Positions 1-11,112 of a stretch of DNA of 64,000 nt are shown in pieces (position 1 is the first letter of the stretch; every line of letters begins with the position of its first letter). This DNA comes from Gordionus sp. m RMFG-2023 (Eukaryota > Nematomorpha > Gordioida > Chordodea > Parachordodidae). The notes beneath the pieces were generated by a model that was not told the origin of the DNA, searched no databases, and worked only from the letters and a program-made list of their open reading frames with translations. Location of the stretch: assembly GCF_954871325.1 (NCBI RefSeq), contig NC_088777.1:27257366-27321365 (forward strand), in the 5' to 3' direction. A program made the position numbers and the translations under genes.

Positions 1-154
1 TTCGAAGTAATAATGTCTAATTGTCAAGAACGGAATTTATTTCCTGATACATTATATATATATATATACATGGATTTCGAAAAGTCTGATGAGCGCGGTT
101 AAAACTGTCATTGGTATGATTATTAATATGTTAAATTATTTATATTTATTTTTT

Positions 155-770
155 CAATTAGGGGATCACATATCAGAGGTTACTTTTACCATTTGTGTCA
201 AATACCCATAGAAAAATTCAAAAGCTAGATCTAGAAAACCAATATAGAACAGAGGAAGCCTTAAGCTTTTTTGTGGCGTGATGGACTATTAGCATTTGTT
301 CCTTTTTGTGATAAGGGCAATGCAATTGCATTCCTGAGATCGGTTACTCCGAACAATGGTAAGGATATTCTTGAATATTTAGATAAAAATTACATCAATG
401 GAGTATCAAGAGAGGTCACAAAAAGCAATGCTCAATCCCAGACACGTGATTTTCTCCAGAAACTTGGAACGTGAATGAGAGCACTCTATCCGACGAAGAA
501 ATCATGTTTAATCAATGCGAAGGTTGGAATCATCGTTTTTCTAATATGGTTGGGAATAATAACCCATCAATCTGGGTATTGATTAAAAAAATGAAATGCG
601 AGGTAGCTGCCGATGAAACCAAACTTGAACGATGGCGTGTAGGTAGTTGGACACCGAAAACAAAATCGCAGAGTTACAATACAAGATTCGGCTAAAACAC
701 TTTGCAAGAAATACCGTGATGGGGTGCGAAGCCATCCAGATTTTATGAGGGAGATTTCCTTCAATATTCT
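155..770 (+). pseudogene. MULE-type transposase, C-terminal fragment
   Basis: Remnant of the C-terminal half of a Mutator-like (MULE) transposase of the animal type often linked to FLYWCH zinc fingers. Reading in order, with changes of frame: a piece like GYFYHLCQIPIEKFK near 170-230, LENQYRTEEALSFF near 230-272, then LLAFVPFCDKGNAIAFLRSV and a domain ending with CEGWNHRFSNMVG, NNPSIWVLIKKM and ADETKLER at 471-640. The CEGWN..F..L..HPS.W.. block followed by AADETKL is the family's typical end. At least three frame or stop interruptions are present, so it is dead. The catalytic DDE core would lie upstream of the window. The similar fragment at 34.1-34.5 kb is a different MULE lineage. Confidence 0.75.
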
Positions 771-1188
771 ATGTCAACCCATATAATTATTATTTTAAAT
801 TATTAAATTTATACATAATAATGATTTATCAATAAAATAAACAGATCTTATTGCAAATTTTATCAAATTTAGTCTACTTAATTTAGTAATTAAGGATGGA
901 TATTGTATTTATTACTATAGCAAATAATTTTTACGAAAATAAGTAATACATGGGTTATTTTAATTTTACTGGGATATTTTTTATCCCAGTACCAATTTGA
1001 ACATCAACATTTTTTCTTGTTTATGCATTTTTTATGGAGGGTATATGAGTAATCTTTAAGTAATAAATTGGGGCCTAAAAAAATTTATTATAAAATTATA
1101 TTTTTATAATATTTTTTTCTAAAAATACTAATTTGTCTATACCTTATTATATCCAAATAAAAATATACCTATATTATTAGATCTTAAT

Positions 1189-1325
1189 AAATTCGGAAAA
1201 AAATTTCGAGGTTTTTTTTCCTGGGGGTTTTTTCCGGGGATTTTTTTTCCTGGGGGTTTTTTTCATATGGGTTTTTTTCCGGGAGTTTTTTTTACCGGGG
1301 TTTTATTACCGGGATTCCGGCAGGG
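1189..1325. repeat. T-tract/G-tract minisatellite
   Basis: About six degenerate units alternate a run of 6-9 T with a CCGGG or CTGGG block, giving strongly strand-asymmetric (T+G) DNA. The unit length is roughly 17-20 bases. No coding potential is seen. Confidence 0.7.
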
Positions 1326-1905
1326 GATATAGATACTCCATATCGTAGAAGCTTTTTGCCAGGAAATCTAGAGGCTCTCGTATTTATCAAAATAATCGAA
1401 TAATATAATTTTATATATTAAATACAATTTTATAATTCATATCAATATAAAATGGATATATTATCAAATATATGTTTTTTAAATTATAGTCTTAATTGTA
1501 GAAATAAAAATTTTTAATTAAATGCATAATTTGATTTTTTGCATAAAAATTATTGAGTTCTTAATTACATTTGGTTCAAAGGTGAAATTGATATAAATAT
1601 TGGATGGGTATCAGTATCTGATCTGTTTTGAAGCAATATCGGATCCGATCGGTGAAAAATATGTAGATCGGCACAGCTCTAAATATAAGCAATTAATTTA
1701 TACTACAGTATTGGGCTGGGAACCAACATTAAAAACCAAATATTAACAAAATATTGGTTTTGGTTCAAAGTATTATATTGAGTTTTTTATAACTTCTATT
1801 TTTTGTTTTAGTATTGCTATTGTTTTGACTATAATTGTTAATAAATTAAAAGAATAAAAAATAGTGCTTTTAAAAAACTTTGTTTAAAAATATATATATA
1901 TATAA

Positions 1906-1935
1906 TAGTGGCGTAGCCAGGATTTATCCAATAAC
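1906..1935 (+). mobile_element. Isolated hAT terminus, CAGTGGCGTAGCCAGG type
   Basis: The sequence TAGTGGCGTAGCCAGGATTT matches the inverted right end of the hAT at 47941-49918 (CAGTGGCGTAGCCAGGATT on the reverse strand). The partner end was not found, so this is a broken copy. Confidence 0.5.
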
Positions 1936-2264
1936 AAAATTTTACAGAGAATTTCCTAGATTTTATTTATTATTAAAATACTATATATAACATCCCATTA
2001 TTTAACCTGTATTGAGCACTAAGCGCTCTTGTTTGTCTAATCAAAATTTTGAAATCAATTGTTGCTAAAAATAAATAAAAAATTGTTACATAAAGATGTT
2101 ATATCTTATAATATATTATTTTTGTATAATTTTATTTATATTATAATTAAATATATGAATATTTTTTTTATAAAACGATCTTATATATTCTTTTTGTATA
2201 GTTTTATTTTATTATATATCGCCGGAAAAAAATAAATAATATTTTTGTATTTATTTAATTTTTT

Positions 2265-2413
2265 TAAGTAACGAGTAGCCAGTTACTTTTTTAAAAAGTC
2301 GGTAACGCGCGTTCGTTTTTTGAAAAGGTAACGAGTAACAATAACGCGTTCCTTTTTCAGATGTAACGAGTAACCGTAAGGCGTTTCTTTTTTGTAGTAA
2401 GTTTACAGCACTA
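2265..2413. mobile_element. hAT-like terminus with GTAACGAGTAACG subterminal repeats
   Basis: Read on the reverse strand, it starts TAGTGCTGTAAAC, the same 13 bases that open the hAT at 57465. Several GTAACGAGTAAC-like and AACGCGTT-like repeats follow, as subterminal transposase-binding repeats would. The opposite end and a TSD were not found; it may be a short MITE or one end of a larger relic. Confidence 0.5.
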
Positions 2414-3181
2414 CAAAAAATACATAAAAAATTTTTTGTTTATTTTCGTGGGCAAGGCATTAAATTTTTTTCATTTCTGAAATTTCATTATAAATTTATT
2501 ATAAACTGAAGTGCATATATCCTCAAATGAAACTGACATCTTAGATCACATAATCCCACTTTAATATAGTCGACCACAGGGTGGATTGGGGAAAGTGCTG
2601 CCTCCTAAGTAGTGATGATCAATGGTGCTATTTCAATCTATTTTATTTATGTATTTTATATTTATTTATTTTAACATTGGTCTAAACTTAAAAGAAGTGT
2701 TTATATCTAATTTTAATTTAAAAAAAAAGTCCATTTATCTATTAATTTCCTACCCGTTCTTTCAAAATTAGAAATTTTTACTATCATATCATAATTATAA
2801 ATAATTAATAAAGAATAAAATGTTAACCGGGATGCCTAAATTTTATAATAACATATCTCCCATATGCATAAAATCCATAGAGATATGTCATCCAAAAATA
2901 ATTTCAATCCATGAGCAATTTTTTTAATGTTATTTCTAATTTTTTTTTTCATTACATTTAGAGTTTTATAAAATATATTTAAATCGCAATTACAATAAAA
3001 AATTAATATACAAAAGGTAAGATCTTTCTATTATTAAAATATTACATGCATGGAACCAGGAAATTTAAGGAGGGGGTTAAATAAAATTTTATTTTATGTT
3101 TCAGCAAAAAATAAATACACATAGATTTTTTCAATGTTTATTTAATGATGAAAAAGATAATGGTAAAGAATTCGTTTCAAC

Positions 3182-3391
3182 TAGTGTTATTGGCTTGATT
3201 TGAGCCGATTTTAATAACGGGTAACTCAATATTTTAGCTAGAAAAATATTGTATAATCTTGAAATTTCTCTAATAGATGATAAAACCTTGTGCCATCTAT
3301 GAAAAAAATCTTCAGCTGGTACAATATTGTTCTGGATATAATATTGTCAGCTGTTTTATAAAATCGTCTCAATTCTAATTTAACAACTCTG
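3182..3391. mobile_element. hAT-type MITE, family B, copy 1
   Basis: A 210-base non-coding element that shares its body with 31169-31351 and 9032-9228 (AATATTTTAGC.AGAAAAATATT core, GTGCCATCTATGA block). Left end TAGTGTTATTGG; right end, read inverted, CAGAGTTGTTAAA. It is flanked by GTTTCAAC on the left and GTTTTAAC on the right, an 8-base TSD with one difference. The hAT superfamily makes 8-base TSDs and has C/TAGNG-type ends. Confidence 0.7.
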
Positions 3392-3450
3392 GTTTTAACA
3401 AATAAATTTATAAATACAATAAATGTAAAAGATAAAGTACTAATATGAAC

Positions 3451-3670
3451 CAGAGACCTGCAGAGGTACCATTTGCACGGTCCGGCCCGGCCCAGCTTTT
3501 TTAAAAAAAATTTCAGGCCCGGCTCGGATTTTTTTATAATATGTTATATTTATTTTTGATTTTTATATCTAATAATGGCGATTTCAAATATTTGGTTTTA
3601 AAATATAAGGTCAGGCCCGGATATATTTAAAAAAATTTAAATACGGTAGGGTTGGGCCTTCAGGTCTCTG
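3451..3670. mobile_element. hAT-type MITE, family A, copy 1
   Basis: A 220-base element with ends CAGAGACCTGCAG and, inverted, CAGAGACCTGAAGG. The subterminal arms are GGCCCGG-rich and the centre is AT-rich. It is bounded by ATGAAC on both sides (3445-3450 and 3671-3676), a 6-base direct repeat where hAT elements usually leave 8. The terminal CAGAGA.CTGCA is close to known hAT (hobo-like) ends. No coding capacity. Confidence 0.75.
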
Positions 3671-4005
3671 ATGAACTCAAAGATTAATTATAAAAATTAC
3701 CAATATTTTTTGTTGTAAAAGAAATAAATATTCTTTTTGACGTTTACTTTAATACATTGGATGTTGCAGAACAAAAAGGGAATGATATATGTAAAAATGT
3801 AAAGGGAGTAGAGTTTTCAAACAAATTTAAAAAATTGTCCTTTCAATTTAAAGAAAAGTGTATTTATTCAAAATTGCATATAGGTGATCTTAGAAGCGCT
3901 AATTGCTATTACACTCAAAAATATTATCTTAAAACAAAATAGACATGATATCCTATAGGGCCATATCCGCATTAAGTGAAGAATTAATATGGATGTTATT
4001 AGCAC

Positions 4006-4231
4006 TAGAGGCCTGCATGGGCTGCACAAAACCAGAGCCGAGACTCGGATCGGATTACAGATATTAAAGATTTTTTCCTCCAACTTGAACAAAATATTAA
4101 AAATAAAATCATAATACATATATCCTTTGTTTCATAAAAATGTCAATCTATCTTTTTAATGTTGAAGGGGCCAAGCCGAACCGAGCCGGGCCGGGCCGGG
4201 CCGGGCCGTACATATGGTACCTCTGCAGGTA
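4006..4231. mobile_element. hAT-type MITE, family A, copy 2
   Basis: Starts TAGAGGCCTGCATGG and ends TGGTACCTCTGCAGGT, the latter being the inverted form of bases 3454-3469 of copy 1. The right arm carries a GCCGGGCCGG microsatellite-like run. No TSD could be recognised, and the last bases of the right TIR appear lost. Confidence 0.6.
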
Positions 4232-4357
4232 TAAATAAATACACATAATATTTAATTACTTCTTAGATATTATAATATTTAAACTCAAATTATAAATTTT
4301 TTTATCGGGCTTTTTTAAATTCTGTCTCGGGTCGGGTTCTGGCCGCGAAAATTAAAG

Positions 4358-4617
4358 GTTTTCTGCGAGACTGGTCATAGGTATAACAAGTTTAATTTTT
4401 ATTTTATTTAATTTATTTTTAAAATTCTATATCTTTGTTGGAAACTAAAAATGTAATGCTTATATAGCATGTTACAAACAAAAAATCATTTTACATATTA
4501 ATTTAATTTATATAAAAAAATCAATTTAACGATTTATATTAAAAAAATCAATATAATAATTTATATAAACACAAAAAAAACAATTTAAAGGTTAGTATTA
4601 ATCAGGTCATATCAACA
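4358..4617 (-). repeat. 3' LTR of the Ty3/gypsy element
   Basis: Direct repeat of 8702-8946, roughly 95% or better by eye outside small gaps. It begins TGTTGATATGACC on the minus strand and is preceded there by a purine-rich tract. Confidence 0.9.
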
Positions 4618-5274
4618 TTGCACCCTTTAGTAAATAACTCCACTGAGGTTTTTCTTGCATGTGAATTTCATTAACTTTTGCTAGAAAGTTTATTTAAAAG
4701 AAAAATATTTTATTATATTTATATATATATATATTTTTTTTAAATATATTTTTAGTCTTTATTTCATTATAAAACTATCGAATTTTTTGGGCAAAATTAT
4801 ATTCCTGCTTGGTCTTTGACTAATAAGACTCTGTTCTTATATTATTAAATTTTGATCATCATTCTAAAACTTAGAGTAAAAGGTATTGCATTTTCAGTAG
4901 TTGTTTTCAAATGTGTCGTTGCATTAAGTGGTGTGATACTCTTAGATCTTTTTTAGATTTGGTCTAAATGTCTTCTAATAATTTTGTTTCCTGTATCTAC
5001 TTCATATATTAAATTCCCATTTTTGCGTTTTACCGTGCCTTTGTCCCATATATTATCCTTGAAGGTTTATACCAAACTTTGTCACCATTCATGATATTTC
5101 TATTTGACGATAAATTACGATTAAATTAATTAACTTTATCTTCTTGTGGTTTGATTAAAACCCATCTGGTTCTTATGGTTCTGTTGAACATCTCTTCGCT
5201 TGGTATCTTGTTGGTTGTTGCATTTGGTGTGTTGCGATAATTGAATAAAAACTTTTATAAAGCTATATCTAAGT

Positions 5275-5886
5275 CTATTTTATTATTACCTTCCAATTCC
5301 TTTTCATGCATATTTTCATTGATCTTATCATTCGCTCACACTGACCATTGGACTGTTGGTGGTGAGGCGCGGTGAGAATGTGTTCAATTCCATGATCATT
5401 GCAAAATTTCTTGAACAAGTTACTTGTAAAATTAGTACCATTATCACTGATTATTTTATTGGGTATACCAAATAAGCTGATTATTTTTAACAATTCTTTG
5501 ATTGTTGACTCATTAGTTATATCTCTCATTCTTCTAATGATAGGAAACTTGTTAAGTGCGTCAACACATACCATGAAATTGCTACCTTCAAATTGTGCAA
5601 AGTCGATGTGCACGTGTTCGAACACTTTTACAGCTGTTTCCCATGGATTTTGTACATTATGAGGATTGTCCGCATATTTATTACACGTATCAAAGTTTCT
5701 CACCTCCTGATCTATTTCAGCGTTTAGACCAGGCCACCACAAATAATCTCTTGCCAACAATTTCGTTTTCCCAGCACCAAGATGCCCTTTGTATAATTCC
5801 TGTAATATCTCCTTTCTTATATTTTTCGGTATTATGATCCTATACGATTTAAAAAGACAATCTTTAAAGCTCAGTTCCATTTTCAT
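5275..5886 (-). pseudogene. Ty3/gypsy integrase segment (fossil)
   Basis: A 203-residue open segment of a retroelement integrase. An H2C2 zinc-binding region is represented by GHLGAGKTK, DYLWWPGLNAEI and CNKYADNP. The catalytic core shows the expected acidic residues in VHIDFAQFEG, ISDNGTNF and SNGQCERMIRS. This is the most conserved part of the element. It belongs to a broken pol region and is a fossil. Confidence 0.85.
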
Positions 5887-6039
5887 ATTTTAATATATTT
5901 TATTCTTTATCTGTTCATGATTCTTTATATTGTTAATTATCTCCATTAATTCGATATCAATACTATTTTCTTGAACTATTCTTTTAAAATTTATTGGTAA
6001 GTCCCAAAATTTGTCTTAAATTATTTCATCATATCTCTT

Positions 6040-7141
6040 GTATCATCTCTTCTGTGTTCATTTGGGGTAATCTTGACAAACAATCCGGTACTACATTTCG
6101 TGTCCCGGGTCTATGAATTATCGTAAAGTCATAAGCTCCCATAGCCAAACTCCATTTTTGAAGTCGCATGGATATGGATGAATTATTCTTGAGTCCCTTC
6201 GTAAATATATAAACTGTGATCTGTAATTATTGTAAATCTCGTACCAATTAAATAATCTTGAAACTTTTTTATCGCGTATATAAGAGATAAAGCTTCCCTC
6301 TCTATATTTGTATAATTGAACTCTGATTTTAATAAAGCTCTTGACGCGAAAGCAATGGGGTTTTCTTTGCCATCACCTTAAATATGAAATAAGACTGCGC
6401 CTAAACCTTTCTTTGAAGCATCAGTTGCAATGCCTATTGGTAGATCCGGATTTTTAAAATTTAACGTAGGCGGAGTACTTATCAGTTTTTTTAGGTCATC
6501 GAAGTTTTCTTGATGTGTACTATCCTAACCATTTGTCTTTATTAACCATTTTGTATAAGTGATCAGCTATGTCCTCAAAATTACATAAAAATTTTCGATA
6601 ATAGCTCGCCATCCCCAAAAAAGTTGCCAATTCATCTTTCGTCTTCGGTTCCGGCATGTTAGAAATAGCTTTTATCTATCTGCATTCGGATGTATACCTT
6701 TGCCGTCTATATCGTGCCCCAAGAACCGAGTTTTTTTTTAAAATATACTTTTCTAAAGTTTGGTGTAAGCCCATATTTTGATATCTTATCAAACATCAAT
6801 TTTTTGTTATTCAAATGAGCTTCATCGTCGTCCCCAGTAAACAGTAGATCATGGATATAAAATATCACATTGTCTCCGAGAATGTTATCAATAGTTTGTT
6901 GTAATATTGCTGACGAAGTCTTTAACCCAAACGGAAGTCTCGTAAGCCTATAATAGCCCTAAACGGGAGTGAGAGGACTAGCCCATCTAACATCTTCAAC
7001 AGGTTCAATGATTTTGTCGTTTATCCACTTTTGAAGTTCTTTTATTATCAAATCAATTCTAGAATACTGTATAGGCCTTGGCGGTATGATTTTCGGTGTG
7101 GCATCGTGTTTTAAACGTAATTTGACATAGCTGCGAAGCAT
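6040..7141 (-). pseudogene. Ty3/gypsy reverse transcriptase and RNase H region (fossil)
   Basis: Minus-strand remains of RT and RNase H. RPIQYSRIDLIIKELQKW and VRWASPLTPV (6959-7141) are the start of a gypsy RT. RNase H and linker signatures such as GAYDFTIIHRPGTRNV and DCLSRLPQ lie near 6060-6180. The region is interrupted several times. It sits between the protease and integrase segments, as the family requires. Confidence 0.8.
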
Positions 7142-7415
7142 TGGTTTTTGTTAAGTTTAAAATTGCATTGCTTAATTAATTCTTGTATAATATTATCATA
7201 ATCATCCTCGAGCATATTCACAAATTTATCTTGTATATTTCCAAAAACTGTTATCCATGTCCTTCCTAACATTGCAATCTTATCACTCTAGACTACATAA
7301 GCAGTTAAGATTTGACTTTTGTCCTCGAATTTTGCCTTGACTTTGGTAGTTCCTTAGATTTATTATGTTTCCATCGTATCCAGTTAATTTAATATCTGAT
7401 TTATTTAAGATTTTT

Positions 7416-7505
7416 ACTCATCTTTTTAGCGATATGAATCGGTAGGATGCTATACCTGGAACCGGTATCAATCTGCATCAAAATAGGCATGTCATTCAAA
7501 TATAC
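7416..7505 (-). pseudogene. Retroviral-type aspartic protease motif (fossil)
   Basis: MPILMQIDTGSRYSILPI shows the DTGS active-site signature of a retroelement aspartic protease, between gag and RT as in Ty3/gypsy. Only the motif and its surroundings are recognisable. Confidence 0.75.
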
Positions 7506-7768
7506 TGTAACCTTATATGTCGGTATCCATATTGTTTATGTCTAAATTGTATAAATTATATTCTTTTCTTTCTAGTTTGTCATTATCATCTTCTTTTATC
7601 TCTTCTATATTCACAGTGTTTACTTTATTTGTGTATCATGATTGATTATTATCGTTGTTATGATATTTACAATTGCATACTTGATTTCTTCCTTGATTTC
7701 CAATATTAGGATTATCTTTATGTCTTTGAATAAATCTTGAATCGTTATAATGTCTGTTGTATCTGTAA

Positions 7769-8650
7769 TTATTCATTATTAAACCTATAATTATTATAGT
7801 TATTGTTATTATAACTAGCTCTATTATCAAATCTCGAAGAATTATTGTAAGATCCTGGATAGTTTGCCCTGACGTTGTTGTAATAATTCGCGTTATAATT
7901 CTGATATCTAGGGTTGTAATTATTTCCTTGATAATTATATCTTTGAAAGTCATGGCCTCTTGTTGTCCATCGTTGTCTGTTATCGTAATTAGATTGTAAA
8001 TTTTGTCGTTCATCATAGTCTCCATATCTCACCAACTGTTTATTTTCTTCTGTTTTCCTACCTCTTTGCCTTTCTACATGTTTCACGGTTGTATCATCTT
8101 CTTTTTTTTCGTTTAAAAAAATATTTTCAACTTTAGCAATTATATTTTCTTTTAATTCTAACTCTTCAAAATCATCTCTTAAAGTAAGAACTTCTGCTAA
8201 TGTAATGTTTTCTTTTAACGTGATTTTCTGCCTAATATTTTTGCTGATTGATGAAATTTTTACTTTTTCAATAACTCTACTATCATTTAGCAAACATTCA
8301 TTTTTTAAAATGCATAATCTACTTACCCAATTGATGTAACTTTCGTTTTTACCTTGTACAGCTGCGTTAAATAATAATAAGTTGGAACTAGTAGATTTCC
8401 TCGGGTGTAATAACTTAAATTTTTCAATCAATATCGATGGATTGATGAAGTCGGTAGGTGAACATATCGATTTGAGCTTGATATATACCTTATCTGGTAG
8501 TCTTCTTGTAAAGGTACCTGCTTTTTCGATGTCCGAGATCTGAGTGTCCTTGAAGATGTCTTCGAATCTACTCAAAAAAAGATCGCCATTGCCTTTGTAT
8601 ATTGGGAATTCAATATTTATATTAACATTATTATTGGGAATCTGTTTCAT
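7769..8650 (-). pseudogene. Gag-like open frame of the Ty3/gypsy element (fossil)
   Basis: A 293-residue open frame beginning just inside the 5' LTR. The first half has capsid-like composition (FLSRFEDIFKD, GTFTRRLPDKV, KLLHPRKSTSSN). The last 80 residues are unusually rich in Asn, Tyr and Arg (YNYQGNNYNPRYQNYNANYY) instead of showing a clear CCHC zinc knuckle, so RNA binding may have relied on this basic, low-complexity tail. The family assignment comes from position more than sequence. Confidence 0.7.
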
Positions 8651-8701
8651 ATTTATTTATTTACGATTTCCTCGAATATGTAGCGGAACTGCCACCATAA
8701 A

Positions 8702-8946
8702 GTTTTCTGCGAGACTGGTCATAGGTATAACAAGTTTAATTTTTATTTTATTTAATTTATTTTTAAAATTCTATATCTTTGTTTAAAAATGTAATGCTTA
8801 TGTTACAAACAAAAAATCAATTTACATATTTAATAATTATATAAAAAAATCAATTTAACAATTTATATAAAAAAATCAATATAATAATTTATATAAACAC
8901 AAAAAAAAATAATTTAAAGGTTAGTATTAATCAGGTCATATCAACA
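8702..8946 (-). repeat. 5' LTR of the Ty3/gypsy element
   Basis: Direct repeat of 4358-4617. The gag-like frame starts about 50 bases inside it on the minus strand. Confidence 0.9.
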
Positions 8947-9031
8947 CTTTGCAAGGCTCTACATTGACAAATTGGCACTTACCTGAGCTTTTTTTAAGTC
9001 GGATTATGATTATTTAAAATAGGTGTTCTTG

Positions 9032-9228
9032 TAATGTTATTAAACGGCTCAATTTTTAAAAATGGTCCACCCAATATTTTACAAAAATATTAAGTAGGCC
9101 TTGAGATTTCGTTAATAGATGTCCAAATTGTTCTGTCATCTATAAGCTAAATCTTCAGGCTTGCCTAATATTTTTTAGCTAAAATTTTGTCTTCCATTTA
9201 TAAAAATCGAGCCGTTTCTTGTTTATGC
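9032..9228. mobile_element. hAT-type MITE, family B, copy 2
   Basis: Starts TAATGTTATTAAACGGCTC and carries the family-B body (CCTTGAGATTTCGTTAATAG, CATCTATAAGC, ATCTTCAGG). Its right side has the inverted GAGCCGTTT block. The TSD is not clear and the right boundary is approximate. Confidence 0.6.
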
Positions 9229-9501
9229 TGGCCAGATATTATTTAGCGATTTGGATCCTTTCGTGAGATTTTCAAAGTGGTTGGAAGATAATTAACCTAT
9301 TTACATTTTGGATATATTTTCAATAGATTGTTCTTTTGATGATGCTTAAGTCTCAAACGACTTCTATAATTATATGACAAACGAATTTATTGCCAATAAT
9401 AGTCTATATCCTTTAACACTTCTCAAGTGCTATCCTTCTTGTTTTCCCTATCTTTTATCAATTTTTATGTAAAATTTATCAAATAAACTATTGAGTAAAT
9501 T

Positions 9502-9795
9502 TTGTCCTGAGGTCCGGGCCTATTTTTTTTAAAAATTGGGTTCGGGCTGAGGGGGGGGCTTAATATTTTTTAATAAAATTCGGGCCGGGTGGGGTCGAGC
9601 CTTAGAATTTTTTTAAATATATCTAAATTTATTAATTTTATGAATTTTTTATGTAAAATAAAAATATTTGACTTTATTTATAAAACTAGACGCCATATAA
9701 CATATATCGTTTATTTTAAGTAATTATAAATATTAATTTCTATATTTAATAAATTCGGGCCGGGCTTGAAAAATTAGGCCCGATGCAGATCACTA
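9502..9795. mobile_element. hAT-type MITE, family A, copy 3
   Basis: The GGTCCGGGCCTATTTTTT arm at the left is complementary to the right arm, which ends GCCCGATGCAGATCACTA. The right end matches the copy at 49127 closely; the left end is eroded. No TSD found. Confidence 0.6.
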
Positions 9796-10496
9796 ATATC
9801 TTTACCAGGAATTTTTCATTTAATCTTGAGTGGTAACATGGAAAAAATTATGAATGGTTTTGTGAGGCATAGGTCATCCAAATTTTAAACTGTTATATCT
9901 CACTTCTCCAACTTTGATATTTCAGAAATTTATTTAGTTAACCTTAAATTATATCATATTTAACAATTTATACTAATCGGTTATAAAATACCAATCAACA
10001 AAGTTTTATTATTTTCTTAGCCTGGAATAATATAGAAATTAGTCGAGAATTTTTGGAACCATTTAATTTGCTATAGAGATGACATCAGGTCAAACACTTC
10101 ACCCATTTCAACTATTATTCTTCTATAAAAGTCCTAATGCTATATTACAACGGGTCTCTCTATTTGCCTTAGCTAAACTGAATAAAATTATAATTTTAAA
10201 CAACATTATATAGAATATAAATAATTATTGATCTGCGCTTTAAAATATCAAAACACCTATGATAATACCTTAGATACTCTCATAAGATATGTAACGGAAA
10301 TATGTAAAAAAAAATAATAATTTCATGTGTAAGAAGTGATTTTTTTAAATAAAATATATCAGTAGTGACGTAGGCAAGAGGTAGTAGGGTTAACCCCACT
10401 CTTGAAAATATCAATAGGTAACATTTTGGTCTTCATAATTTTATAATGATATCTGGACTATCTTTTAAATTGATAAATATAAAATAAAAAATGACT

Positions 10497-10718
10497 TATT
10501 TTGGGATCACTTTAAGTTGATATAGAATAAATCCATCCCTAATTATGAATAAAAATTTAAGAATTAAATATTGTAAACAGAAATCTTTATATTATTTTGG
10601 GATCACGTTAAGTTGATATAAATAAAACATAGTCATTTTAAATGAAATAATTAATCATCCCTAATAATGAATAAAAATTTAAGAATTATTAAATATTATT
10701 GACAGAAATCTTTATATA
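10497..10718. repeat. Tandem duplication, about 95-125 base unit
   Basis: Two adjacent copies begin TTATTTTGGGATCAC (10497 and 10592) and end CAGAAATCTTTATAT. The second has an extra insertion of about 25 bases. It lies inside the family C hAT relic. Confidence 0.8.
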
Positions 10719-11112
10719 GGCATAATAAAATCTTATAATTTAATAAAATGGAAAAGATAAATATATAAATATGATTGGAACAAAGTTAAAAATAAAACAT
10801 TATGCCTTAATTTTAATAAAATACAATATTTATATTATGATACCAAATTTAATCTAATTATAAATATAAAAATATAATTGTATTATATGATGTCAAATCA
10901 AATCATGAGAAGTTAAAGTGTTTATGTTTTATACCGAATTAGTGTTACCAAAACGGGCTCATTTCACGCTTAAAGCGTGACATGGTAGTTTTCATTTTTT
11001 TCTAAATCGATTTCTTTTTTGGTAGTTCTCAAAATAGATTGAGGAATTAAATATTAGCGGGGCACTAAATATTAGCCAAACCCAGATTTAGTTCTATATT
11101 TTCAATTCTAGC

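Larger units (their letters stand above)
771..3181. other. Gene-free AT-rich stretch with transposon termini
   Basis: No credible coding segment on either strand. It contains a T/G-rich minisatellite at 1189-1325, an isolated hAT terminus at 1906, a second hAT-like terminus at 2413, and a GATCGG-rich segment at about 1600-1690 that ends in AGCTCTA and may be another decayed hAT terminus. Confidence 0.6.
4358..8946 (-). mobile_element. Ty3/gypsy LTR retrotransposon, broken, both LTRs present
   Basis: A 4.6 kb element transcribed on the minus strand, bounded by direct repeats of 260 and 245 bases that start TGTTGATATGACC. Order on the minus strand: 5' LTR, gag-like frame, aspartic protease, reverse transcriptase, RNase H, integrase, 3' LTR. 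Integrase after RNase H places it in Ty3/gypsy. Just inside the 5' LTR is a TGGTGGCAG-type primer-binding-site candidate, and a purine-rich AAAGGGTGC tract precedes the 3' LTR. The LTRs differ by only a handful of substitutions plus a few small gaps, so it inserted fairly recently compared with its neighbours. The pol region is broken at several places (roughly ten); gag and part of integrase still read open. No convincing target duplication was seen. Confidence 0.9.

Noticed and set aside
1600-1690. GATCGG-rich segment ending AGCTCTA
   Set aside because: Could be a hAT terminus (inverted TAGAGCTGTGCCGAT), but no partner end or duplication was found.
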